NCBI GenBank assembly: GCA_050084515.1
Contig: CM114273.1
Location: forward strand, 17,918,001-17,982,000
Reading direction: 5' to 3'
Source of the DNA: Blasia pusilla
Taxonomy: Eukaryota > Marchantiophyta > Marchantiopsida > Blasiales
Length of the DNA: 64,000 bases
Below the pieces are notes generated by a model. The model saw only the letters and a list, made by a program, of their open reading frames with translations, was not told the origin of the DNA and made no database searches. A program made the position numbers and the translations under genes. Positions 37,907 to 50,342 of this stretch are shown piece by piece (within the stretch, counting starts at the first letter, position 1; each line of letters opens with the position of its first letter).

Positions 37907-40900
37907 ATGGCGAAGAGACTAGGCTGGCGTGAACAGAGCGTCACAAAATCGGAGCTGATGTGGGGCTCACCAATGCTTCTGCTTTGGGCTATAGTATGGT
38001 GCATTACCTGGGAGTGCCAATGGAGTTCTGCCCTGGCCGCAGGTCTGGAAGGCTTCCCGGATTCGACCTTACACCAGGAAAACGTATGCAGACATAACGG
38101 CATGCTGAAATCCAGGCCACATACGGTATCCATACTTGAGTTTGGTGCTGTCGGAGATGGACAGACGAGCAACACTCACGCATTCGAGAATGCCATATTC
38201 TACCTCCGCAGTTTTGCCGACAAAGGAGGGGCACAGTTATATGTTCCACCTGGGCAATGGCTAACTGGAAGCTTTAGTTTGACAAGTCACTTGACCCTTT
38301 TCCTTGATAGTGGTGCAGTCATCCTTGGCAGCCAGGTACGCGAGATCGATTCAAATTCCAGCCTCTGCCAGCGTATCTTTACAGTCAAGTTACTACGATG
38401 AATATGTCCACTCCAAGTTTGTTCTGAAGACTGTGTACGGGAAATGGTGCCTTCCAGTCAGTCAAATACCACCGCGCAAGGGACTCTTGTTCTGAGCTTG
38501 CTTTGCCGGTAGTTAGCGCTAGAAACATCAGCACTCGAAGATCTAATTCCGAGACCTTCCTTGAGGATCTCGTGTTGCCAAACGTGTTCCAGCAGCTGTA
38601 GAATGACTAGTTATGGAATTGGAAGCCTCTTTCATAGCGGTGTGGTGCTCTATGTTGCAGTTGATGGGATGATTGTCGCTTTGAATAAGTTTTTCTCTAA
38701 TTAGCGGATTGATGGATGACCCAAAAAGTCGACCCTCGCGTCAGCGTCAGTAGAAACTTAAGTTCTCTGTGACGCTCGTCGACGCCTCACACACGGTGGA
38801 TTCCAATCTGTATGTGAACGCTGTCTACAGTATTTCACTACCAAATCCCAATCGCGAGCTGGAGCCCAAAAGGACTGTCCAAGCGAACGTCTCGCTGGAG
38901 AGTGTAGGTTCTTTGGTTCTTGTACTTCGTCGAGAATGAGGAGCCTGCTTTTGAGCCATCACAGTTGTGGATCAGCTGTTTTCAATTTTATGGAATCCCT
39001 ACGTAGAAGCCTTGTGCTTCCACTCTTATTCATGAATTTCAGTCGAAGCCTACCTGTTGCTCAATTTCACGTCCATTTCAATCTTCTACCTAGATGCAGT
39101 GAGGAATGTGTAGCCTCGACAGACCTAGGTTCCACTATACTCGGTGAATGTGCCTCTGCACAAACAGGCTGAATTGTTTTTCAGACTAATGATTTCTTTG
39201 CACTTTGTGCGGAAACGCTTCAAAGTACAAGTCACACATAGACAAGGGCGGGCAGGAAAACTGCAAACTTGAATCTCTTGTTGATGCTAGATCTGGCTTG
39301 GGGATTGGTTCCGTGTGATCAATGTTGACTGTGGATCAAGAATTGGGAAATGCAGTCCTGGTCTACACTGGAATTCTAGATGGTGCATTTCAAAAGACGT
39401 GTACAGTTTGTTGAGGTCGTCTTGATGATTTTCTTGCAGGATATTTCGAAGTGGCCTCTGATTGATCCTCTTCCATCCTATGGACGCGGACGGGAACTGC
39501 CGGGGTCACGGCACATGAGCTTGATTCATGGAGAGAATCTGACAGATGTGGTCATCACTGGTGAGCGAGAAGGAAACTTGGATTTTTGTGGCTGTCCTTT
39601 CTGAAAATTCCTCACATCCACGAGGAAACAGTGGCACTGCTATGCTTATTTATCTACACATCTTAGTTGCAGAGGTGATGCCAAACAATGTTGCCTGTAA
39701 ATTTTTAGAGGTGATCTGTGTCTGATCGGGAGCAAGACCTTGGATTCTGAATGGATGGTGTGTAAGCCTCACCATTTTTGTATTGCTTCTCAGGTGATAA
39801 CGGGACCATTGATGGCCAAGGTTTTATGTGGTGGGAGATGCATCGAAGCGGCACTTTGAATTATACAAGACCACACCTGGTGGAGTTCATCAATTCTCAT
39901 GACATTCTTATGTCCAATCTCACTTTCCAGAACTCCCCTTTCTGGAATTTACATCCAGTGTACTGCAAGTGAGTCTCAACTTCAGGTGTCTCAAGACTAG
40001 TTGGCATATCGTTGGTTTGGAGACAATCACTTCCGATACTTGTGTGACGACAGCCTGTTCTTTAGACAATTGTTGCCTCTCTTGAGGCTCTTCCGCTCTG
40101 GGACGTGGTGAAGAGCTATATGGTTGTACGTTATTGAGAGGAATCACATGCCTAGAAATTCGGATTGCCCTGTAAATTAGAACCTTAACTTCATTGGAGC
40201 CTCCAATGGCACGATCAGTCAGCAGACATTCAATCCTGCAATGTGAGCATCACTCACCATGGGAGGCTAACCTGCATCCGGGCACTTGTATATTTGTGCA
40301 GGAATGTGGTGTTTCAACATTTGACTATTTTAGCTCCTCATGACTCTCCAAACACTGATGGCATTGATCCAGGTAAGGAATTGATGTAGTCATCGTCATC
40401 GTCGTCACATGAACAGAGAGACCCCTTTCAACTGAAGAAATCTTCATGTAAATATTAATACCACTCGGTGGAGCCTCTCTACCTTCAGCATCTCATTCCC
40501 AATTCACATTTCTTGAAAATGGATGTGAAGATATCCTTGTTTCATTATCTCTGAATCTCCTCATACTTAATGTTTGAGTTTGTGGGATCTATGATTGGTT
40601 TATCTGGGAGTGAGTTCGTATGTATGCAATGAATGAGCTCTTTGTGGGTGAAGTCTTAGGTATTGACTTCTATGTGCATCTGATTAAACTTAGTCTTGTT
40701 GGACTCTTAAGTTTGACTCGTGATGCTAGTTGATACTCGTGGTGCTTTTAAAGTGTTCTGTTGGCAGAATCAAGGGTATGCTATAACATGCAAGCTCTCA
40801 AATTTTCACCTGTGAAATTGGATCTGTGTTTGGGGAGGCAAGCTGACCTCCGTGTTCCAATGCAGATTCGTGCACAGATGTGTGTATAGAGAACTGCTTC

Positions 40901-41536
40901 ATCAGCATGGGTGACGATGCTATATCCATTAAAAGTGGTTGGGATGAACATGGGATCGCTTTTGGAAAACCGAGTTCAAACATCAAAATTCGTAAAGTGT
41001 ACACAATCTCACCTACAAGTGCAGGTATTGCAATTGGGAGTGAGATGTCTGGTGGGGTGAGCAATGTGAGTGTGGAGGACATGGTAATAAAGAATGCAAG
41101 AACAGGGTTTCGCCTGAAGACCGCTATTGGCCGAGGAGGCTATGTGAACAACATTTATTTAAGTCGCATCGTCATGCAGAATGTCTCGACAGCTATCGAG
41201 TTCACTGGCGAGTATGGCGACCATCCTGATGATGCGTATGATCCTGAAGCATACCCTGTGGTGGATACTATAGTGATAACAAACGTGGTTGGTGATCTCA
41301 TCCACGAAGCGGGCTCACTATTTGGCATTAAGGAAGCACCATTCCGCAATATTTGCCTTTCCCAGATTACTCTGGATATCTGTGGTCCTATTGACTGGGA
41401 TTGCTCGTACGTGGAGGGTGTCTACAAGGATGTGTTCCCACAGCCCTGTTCTCAGTTCCTGAATGACAGCATACAATCCAGTTCCATATGTTCCAATCAC
41501 TACCGCTCTGGTGGGTATCTACACAGCCAAAAATGA
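37907..41536 (+). CDS. GH28 polygalacturonase-like pectin hydrolase, 5 exons, 488 aa
   Basis: A probable cell-wall enzyme acting on homogalacturonan. Exons are 37907-38335, 39440-39560, 39794-39968, 40302-40372 and 40866-41536; all introns are GT-AG and the phases give one 1,467-nt frame. A hydrophobic segment at about 20-37 fits a signal peptide or anchor; M18 is an alternative start that would give a cleaner signal. GH28 marks are ILEFGAVGDGQ (exon 1), DGQG with WWEMH (exon 3), NTDGIDP (catalytic Asp261), GDDAISIKSGWD (Asp282/283), GIAIGSEMSGG (319-329) and RLKT (348-351). The canonical GHG histidine motif is replaced by the GIGSEMSGG-type sequence, and RIK by RLK, as in the plant At3g48950-like clade. 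Several cysteines near the C-terminus fit disulfides. It appears intact. Confidence 0.93.
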
Positions 41537-44500
41537 AGAAAGAAAGACTCGGTCTTCACAGCCGCATCTCCCCTCCTGAATTATTTTTGCTTACATGTAG
41601 CATTGTTGACATTTTTTCTTGGCCCATTTGTTAGAGAGGTGAATTTTTGTAGCTAGGCATTCTTGTTCAATAATTGTCTATAGTCTCCCTGAGAGCTGTT
41701 GAGTTGAGTTGATTTGATTGGCGCACCTTCTGTCCTACATCCATCATTCCCTAATCCACGAGGCTCGGTTGGTGCCTTCATGAATACGCCCATGTTAAGG
41801 CATCCTGAGCAGGCCTGATGCTTGTTGCTTTCTTTCATGTCTATGACAAGCGAATTAGATTTTTTCATCCTGTTCAACTGCGAGGCTCCTTGAGCTGTTG
41901 TGGGCTTTAGCTGTTCCAGCTTTGTTGATGATGAGCACATGAGCAAAGCAGCTACTTTATCAGTCGAAGCTTCGGCATTTAGAAATGCAACCAACGCGCA
42001 GAGTCATTCTTGTGTAATATGATTTGGTGTCTTTGAATTCTTATATTTTCGTATCCTGCTCAAAGCTTGTAGTAGCAGCCTTGTGGTATAAGTGGTAAGA
42101 AAAGTACTTTCCCAAAAGCCCTATACATTTTGTGGTTAACTCGTCCATGTGTTATTCGGTCTCATCTCCTTATTCTGCGTCCTAGATTTCCTTTCCTAAA
42201 CCCGTTTTCACTGAAAAACTTTGAAGCTGATTTGTTAAAAGTAATCATTGAAGAGTGGCGAGTGGTTGGTCGAACTATCCCTGCCACTTGTCTGTGGAAC
42301 AATCTTGTTTTGCCCTGAATCTCAACCTACCTATTCGGAAAGCTACTGGGAAAGAACAATTTTTCATTCGATTTCTTTGACGAAGGGAGCGCAACAGCCA
42401 GAAGCGCATCCCTAGTCCGGCCTCTTTGAAACACTTCACAAGCGTCCAAGGGTAGGACTACAGAATGATGCTTACGGTATCAGTTCTGTTAAGAGTTTGC
42501 CCAAGTTAACCGAAACTTCTACTTCGGATTGTTGTATTGGAAGGTATATACTTAGAGGTAGATATAACGACACTGGTATTTTCCTTGGGACTACGTATGA
42601 ATAGAAATGGTCATGTCAGAACGCGTCTGAATACAGTGGGGCAGTAAAATATAGCATCATACCCACAGGTGAAGTTACTAGAAGAGGTCTCAACTTGAAG
42701 CACCGAGGTCTTGGGCCGTATTTAATCCTTGGTGTATCTTCTATAGATCATCTGACTAATGCGCCGAGTATGAGGAAGTTGCAGAGCCCGGCCAGGAAAC
42801 CAACTCTTCGTAAACGTGCAAGAGGGTGGCCATGAGCCAATGAGCACATGTCCGCTTCTCGGGGGGGTGGTGGCCTTAAGAATGTTGTCAATGTTCTGTC
42901 TCTGCGTACCATCAGATGTCACAGCTCCGTGCACAGTATTAATCCACCAAAATACCGTTTGGATCCTGATGTCGAGTCGTAACGGTCGATGTTTAGCATT
43001 ACCTTTTGGCTCACGTACCCTCACCTCTATGTTATATGAAATAGTAGACAACTTGTAAATCGTATGCAGTCACGCAGCGATTCAGTAGACAAGTGCTCCC
43101 ATCGTCCAGCTTGGAAACTTTCTTGAAACCTCCTGACTTCGGGAGAAGAGAGGCATCTCTAGAGTTGGGAAAACCAAAGTAGACATGTAAATGAGAAGCA
43201 TATGTATGTTGCAGTCGCAAGGAAGAAGTGCAGAGAGTCTCCGAATCATGACTGCAGACAACAGCAACCATTCCGGAGTCAAGAAAGAACTCACAGTCGA
43301 GGAATCAATTCTCGCTACACTCGTAAGAGTGGTGTTCGGAAAATCTCTCCAGTGTACCGAAAATTTGTGAAATGAAGGAAAACATTCAAGTTTTTTCATT
43401 CTATAGATAGGTGAAGTATTCCTTGTGGGTTGCTTCTTCTCATGATAACTTTGGACGTTTTTCACGGTCAAACACGTCTCTTAAGACAGTATTAAGATGT
43501 GAGGCCAGTAAAATTTACAATGACATCCTGGTAATGTTACGAAAGCAAAGATGGTTTTCTCCAGCCGCGAAAGAACATAAGGAAAATATCGACCCCCTCT
43601 TTCCACCCTTTCCATCCTAGTTAGTAGAGGGTAGAGCATGACTGATACTTCTCGAAGGCAGAAGGTCACATGGATAACTGGTTCCTAGGAGAAGCTTTTG
43701 ATCGCCCGTTGCTACTGTATCCAATGACATCCAAGATGTGAACCGATCTTCGTGAGCTTCACTTATGATTAGTCAGACTAATCTGCCGCGCGAACTAAAT
43801 TGATTCCTACTCCTACTATTGGAATCATGCCTTCGGTTTGGTATCTTGTAAAGGATAGTCCTAGCACCTAAAAAGTTCAATATTTCAAAATTGAATCTGC
43901 ACGTAAATAACTCGAATTTTTTTCAATCATTTGAATTAACAAACTAAGTTGGAAAATTTTTCATTATATTAACAATATTATTGCCACCGGCTTGCTGCTC
44001 TTGAATAGTCTCTTTGATAATACGTCGTTGCCCACCAGTTTCCCGGTCTTTGTTTCGCCCTGATGTTCGGAGTCATACAAAATCACACGTAAAGCAAAAA
44101 AACAAAGCTATGTTCATTGAACCAGTGTGCCTTGAGAGAAGGAGAAATTTTATTAAATTACCAAACACGTGGATAATTTAATGTCCAAGAAAAATAAACG
44201 AGACATATCTGGCGTAAACGAGCCCGACAAAAGCAAAAGAGAAGGAAAAAGAGTAATGGGAATGAGAAGAATGAAGCTTTATCGGAAAGTTGAGAAAATT
44301 AGGAAAAAAAATCATTCTTTATTCTTCTTATTTAACTACTATCGTTATACAGATATGGGAGGAGGGTTTCTCCTCTTCTACTAATGTAGTGAAACAGCTT
44401 TGAATATCTTTGGAAGAGTGATTATAGTCGTTGAATTGTCCCCTTAACATCTTCCCTGCTTTGCCCTACCTGATGCGTTTTGCGTTTACATCGCGTTCCA

Positions 44501-47500
44501 GGGAGACAACCTCGATCGAGAAATGCCGAGTAGACTCGTTTATTTATTTTTTATGTTAAGTTGATGTATGGTGGACCCGAGCTGAAAGTGGTTGTTGTGC
44601 TTTTCCCTGCAGGCATGCGACCTGTAGAAAACTGGGAGGGTTTCGACATGGCAGACAAGATGACGTCAAAGGCAACTCCGATCAGCTTCAAAGCTTCGTG
44701 GTGTTCTATTCTATGAAGGCTTACCACGAAGTTCCTGAGCCCCCGCTGCCCTGAATTCCGTCACGGACGTTTGTGCGTTAAGTATTCACATCCAAACCCT
44801 AATGTACCGAAGCAGTAGCACCATTGGCACCAGAAACCGCTATTCTCTCCAGCAACCTGATCAGGCGTCGTTGCGACTTGTTGAGAAGGCACGATGGTGT
44901 CACTGTGCAAGTTCTCGTGATCAATTAATAAGTGAGGCCACCTAAGTTACCTAAAATCATTTACCTAAGGGAGGGGAGGGGAGGGGAGGGCAGGGCATGG
45001 TTATTCGACACCACATGCAAAAAATATCCTCCAATTAGGGGTTCCTCGCACATGGTTTACTAGCTCTCGCTTGGCTGTGTGTTCTCGCTTCTTTATTCGG
45101 GTATCGTTTTCCTTTTTTTAACATTTCCTTTGTGGCTATTTTATTCTATTAAACGGGATCCGTGGAATGCACGCATCCCGTTTAATAATTCATGTTTCAA
45201 TCTCTAGTAAAATCTTCCGATTAGCACATAGATATTAAATCCTGAGGAGACTTAAGCGTCTAAAAGGTTGTGATTTATTTTCGTTTGTGTGTTCGATATT
45301 TCGAATGTAGGAAGCGTCCTGTTTGTCTGGGATGATTTCTTCATCAGATTCCGTTTTAAAGACAATAGCTTCTTTAGTTTCTTTTGTCTTGTCAATGTTA
45401 TAATTTGGATACCCATGCGTGCGAAACAGTAGAAACGAAGATTAATAAGCCTTAAAAACTGATACGTACGTCGCGGACCATTGAATTCCTCTCTCCCGAG
45501 GTTTTTTATAGTTTAGATACTTGTTAATGCAAAATTGATATGATATAAAAGTTTTCCGCTTGCGTATCTGCGTCCCTGGTATGACCGCGTTTCCTTAAGA
45601 TTGACTATCGATCGATAAAGTAGGAGGGAAGCAGTTCCCTCTTGTCAATCGATCAACCCTAAGCTCTTCCCTTGACCTTTTTGTCAAGGAACCGCATTCC
45701 TAACAGAAACGTAAGTCTCAATTGTTTTGATTCCAGTCTCCCTTGCATTCGAACGCAGCGATTCATGAAGGATTGACGGTACAAGGAACTAAATCGGAGT
45801 GGATCATTAAACCTCAGAAGGAAATAATATTGCAAATGACAGTGAGTTGCGTCTCTTCATCGCCTGGTTTGGTTCAATTCACTTCAATAGAGATAATCCT
45901 GATGTACGTCCGGCCAGATGTACTCTCCGCACTGATTATGGCCTGCAGATCCCTATGGTTTAAGCTGTGCACTCAGCAAATAATGCACTAGAAGTTGTCA
46001 TCGATGATGATTTTTGGAATTGATTACTCTAACCTTTGAGCAGATGTGGGAATTTTAGCGTGCAAATTCGATGCAGTACAGAACGATTCGGATCAATGGA
46101 TCCTATCTAAACTTGAGGGTTTATGCAGATGACAAGTGTTGCCCAAAAGGCTGTCCCTCAGCCGGGTAGTAATTTAGAGATGGGGTCAGCGAGAGAGAAC
46201 AGTCTTGAAGTGAGGAGTGGTGACGGTCCTGAAGCATGCACAAATCTTCCGCAGTCACTAACTACTTCCGATCGATCGTTGAACTTCATAATAAAGGTAG
46301 GTCTTGTTCAGATGCAGTGCACTTTACTATTCGGACAGTGGAGGTACAGTACAAAGACTGAGACAGTGCTCACGATATTTTTCATTCATAGTGCTCACCA
46401 GCCCGGTTGACTTTCCAGTACACTGTGGAAGAAGCATTTCAATAGTAACGATCACGATCCATTGAGGATGAAAATATGAACTCAGTCTGATTAGTTCGTA
46501 TTGCTCATCGGATGGGCCTGAATAAAACCTCGCCACGCCTCAAAGATCCATAATTCCTCACGGATGGACCTGATTATTGACTGCCTACTTATGCAACACA
46601 ATTTTTCATTTCTTCCTGTCGGCGGCGGTCGACCTCGATCGATCTATTGGGATTTGCAGTCACGGGCAGAGATCTACCGGATTCTCGAAAACTAGCGTTT
46701 CCAGGTTTAACAGGTAGACCTGGTACAGATCGGAGTGGTCGGCTTTTACCTCTGGTGGGGAATTTCGATCACCTCGATCTACATGATTTTAGCTGTCCGG
46801 ACCTAGTACAGTTTTCGACGACGAAGTGGATGGATCTGCTTTGGTGGAGCTCCTAAATTCAAGCAAACTTTGAATTGTGTGTTGATTTAGAATCTAGTTC
46901 TTGAATTGGTGATACCTAGATGCAGAAACGTTTTACGTCTTGCTTTGCTCCGTGATGTTGATGCGGATTAGACTATTTCAGTGGCTTAGGACGACTCCGG
47001 GTCTTGTTAGTGCCAACCAGTCCACACTGCGATCATTTCTAGCTTCCGGCCTCCCCTTCTTAGGCCAGTCATGAAATGGGCAAACATCACTATGCTGCTG
47101 CACTGACCACACAGGCAAAGACAGACACACAGTCTCGTAGACTCGTTGCTGGATTGAGGCTCGAGGATCTAACAAAGTGCGGCGGATCTGTACGACGAAT
47201 CGACACTGTCCCTAGAGTCCGTTGTTCGGATTAAATGGGTCCATGTTTGCAGTGCACCGTCAGCAACAACTCAGTCCGAAGATTTTAATAGCTATCGCTC
47301 GGACACTTTTTCTCTGGAGTGACTGTCACTTCGGGCCCTCCAAGGTTGCAAATCCATATCCCTATTGTCGTCAAGCTCGACAGCCTTAAGAGAGCTGGAC
47401 CAAACGCTTCAAGGCCGGCCTTGCACGGTCTGAAGTCAGAAAGAAGGTAGTGAAGTGCTTGTGAGAACTTCCTAGATGTTGCGTACACGTTTCCTATAGC

Positions 47501-48316
47501 TGAAAAGGTAGCTATCGCTAGGGTAGACGGTTCAATAGCGGCCCGGTATCTGCTCTGGAATTCGGCAACGAACACTCGTACGATCACGCCGGTAGCAAAC
47601 GACATGCAATGCTGCGTAATCGAAAGTACCGTAAGATTTCTAGAACTTTACAAGTCCGTGAGTAACTGTATATTTTCTTCCTTTGAGACATGGCGGGGAT
47701 TTTCTGATTGCATCGAGAGGTTACGACAACGTTCGAAGTCACATTCCAAAAACTGTTTCGATCGAGATCTCTCACCTCTCATCCAGTTAGTTCTCTCTCA
47801 CACATTTCTACTTCTCTCTGTCTTCAAATGTACCTATATCCTCTTGAATCGATCAAGAGCCCCCGACACTCATCTCGCAATCGAGTCGTTCCAAACTGGC
47901 GACTGCTGAAAACTTGGAGTCTCTTCTTGGCCTCTTTTCGGTTCAAACCCTCTCCCCAATGATATTCTGGAGGTCAGCGGGCAGCAATTGTTTGCTTCTC
48001 GTGCATAGTTTCAATCAATCAATGATTTGGACATCTTCAAACTAAGCCTTCTTCCAAGAAAGCCGTGTAGATAGAATTTCTCGCAAATATGAACTTTCGC
48101 ACTCACTCTTACGAACTTCCATGCGCCGTAGGCTCCACCGCCTCGCAGTCTGTAGCTAGTATCTCATTACTGCGGTGCGTTTGCAAGTGAACTGCGCATG
48201 TCATGCCCTCAAGTGTGAGTACGCGAACCAACCGGATCCTTCCTTCCCTTCTATTTCGATTTTGATTCTTGATGTCATTGCTGTCGTATTCCGTACCTTC
48301 CCTGTTTCTCGAAAGC
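41537..48316. other. GH28 3' region and long intergenic stretch
   Basis: The first part is presumably GH28 3' UTR. Beyond it lie ORFs of up to about 129 codons without recognised domains. The overlapping, opposite-strand pair at 42722-43058 is slightly long but unassigned. A G-rich GGGAG(GGGAG)n run occurs at 44968-44992. No RNA gene or inverted-repeat element was recognised here. Confidence 0.4.
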
Positions 48317-49372
48317 GCTGAGCGTTAGAGCCAAAGCCCGTAGCATTGATTGCAGCCCCGGTCGCCCTACATGGACGGGTTCCGTTCCCTCGCGCGGGTT
48401 AGCTTAAGCCGTAGATGGGTTAGCTTTAAGCGCGTTTAGGCTACACCTAGAAGCGGGTTTAGGCTTGCCTCCGATATCCGAACGGAAATTCCCAATTCCG
48501 TCATTTATCATGGTCATGACTACGGAATGCATCTACATGCATCCATCATGGTTGATCTTGGATCATGCCCTTGCCTCCATCATCATGTGTGGCAGAATTC
48601 AAATTTGAAAGGTTTAAAAAGGTTCGAGGGCGCATTTGGACGAGGTATTTGCTGGCCACCTCGTTTTCGCTTTGTCGCCACCATGTGCTCATCCCTATCG
48701 CTGCTCGTACATGGTCGCTCTCCATCAACGTTCTTGTTTGCTCACGTGATTCATCGAGGTAGTTCTGATTCTGCTCAGATTTTTTTGCTCACCTTGGATG
48801 TTTTCCGCACCCTTGCTTGCAGCGGATTTGCGTATGTTTCCTGCACCCTTGCTTGCAGCGGATTTGCATTGCAGCTCCTCTGTTTGAATCAAAAGTGTTT
48901 GCAACGACCCACGCTGGCATTCTCTATCCATTCTCTCCACTGCAGATTTCGACGAGGGAGCTCAATCGATTTCAAATTTGAGGCTTGGACATGGGCAACA
49001 ATCCGGTCAGAATTTCAGGTTCTTTAGCAGCGTTTTTCAGCTCATGCTTCGCACCGTATTATTCAGCTTCTGATGGAAGAATGTTAACTGACCATGGTTC
49101 TTCCTTCCATCTACGGGCCCTATATTTTTGCAGGTTCTTCTTCATATGCATCACACCGTCAAAGCAAGAAACATCCACATCCCCCACATTGAGTTTTTCG
49201 GTAGAGATTTGCCAACGCGCATGGCGCGCCTATTATGCGCTTCTATTTTGCGTCCTCGTGTTTCGGCCAGGATTTGTTTTTGCTCGACACTCGGCGGAAT
49301 GCGTTCTGCATTAATTCTACGGCAACCATTCCACAACCAATTAGTGCTCGGGCTTTGGCAATATCGCTCTCC
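48317..49372. mobile_element. Long-TIR element, diverged relative of the 58-kb element
   Basis: The right end (about 49335-49372) reads, reverse-complemented, GGAGAGCGATATTGCC, then AAAGCCCGAGCACTAATTG. This is the terminal sequence of the 58076-59492 element. A diverged inverted partner starts at 48317 with GAGCG, then GCCAAAGCCCG and AGCATTGATTG; roughly three quarters of about 34 positions agree. The interior contains a 36-bp direct duplication (48807 and 48843) and a roughly 152-bp tandem duplication (49221 and 49373) that runs over the right end. No captured gene is recognisable. The boundary at 48317 is tentative. Confidence 0.45.
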
Positions 49373-49495
49373 ATGGCGCGCCTATTATGCGCTTCTATTT
49401 GCGTCCTCGTTTTTGGCAGGATTTGTTTTTGCTCGACACTCGGCGGAATCGTTCGCATTAATCCTCAAACAACCATTCCACATTCCTTATCCTGG
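49221..49495. repeat. Tandem duplication, about 152-bp period
   Basis: ATGGCGCGCCTATTATGCGC starts at 49221 and again at 49373. Each copy continues through a GATTTGTTTTTGCTCGACAC stretch, then CGGCGGAAT, to a CAACCATTCCAC word. The copies differ by small indels. Confidence 0.85.
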
Positions 49496-50342
49496 CTAGG
49501 GTCCTTTCCTGACCTATGGTTTACGTTAACGTTGCTACTCGCTCAACTCCTATTGGTCCGTAGCTTTGATGAAGCGAGAGATTGGCTCCAAGGCCGGAAA
49601 ACCTTATTATCTTTACAACTTCACACCATTTATTATTGAACATACATAAGTAGAAATGTTGTTACACTTGTATTTCTTTGGATCATTTCCTTTTGGATAG
49701 GTAACCTGAGAATCAATTTCATTGCATATGGAATCCCTGCTGTAATCCCTCAAAGATGAAGTGGAATGGTGTCCTCGGGAAGTGGATTATTGCCCACTAT
49801 TGGAAGGTAATTCGGGATTGGAAACCATGCCACATGCATTGTTTTGAATGATTTTCAGGATTTATGGCATTGTGTTCACCACACAGAACAGGTGGTTTCA
49901 GAGTAGCTTAAAATCCCCGAAGGAAGGAACAGAGAATGGTGAAGTTCCGTGAGGTAGTTCTGCATGGAGGATGACATTCACATACAATGGTAACCTAAGA
50001 ATCGTATCCTGAGTTAAGATGACATGTGGTTCTCACACAGAAGATATTTTATTATGGACAACTTCTGAAGTATGCAAGGAACAAAAACAGATATATTGAA
50101 CATTATAATGTACCGTGGAATGGTGTCCATCACATCCAGATGACTGTCGACAATTCAGAAGACCTCTTTCTTCATATTGAAAAAAATACAAAAAATAATA
50201 GAATAAATACAATTCTCGATCTCCTTTATGTCCCAACTCCAAAATGTTCATGAAAATTCTGCTACAAAATTTCATCCATTACTTCCTAAAAGGATAGAAT
50301 GTCATGTGATATTCAAAATTCTTCGTGCCTACTCCACTTACA

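Noticed and set aside
42722-43058. Overlapping ORFs on both strands
   Set aside because: No family features; the opposite-strand open frame of similar length suggests chance.
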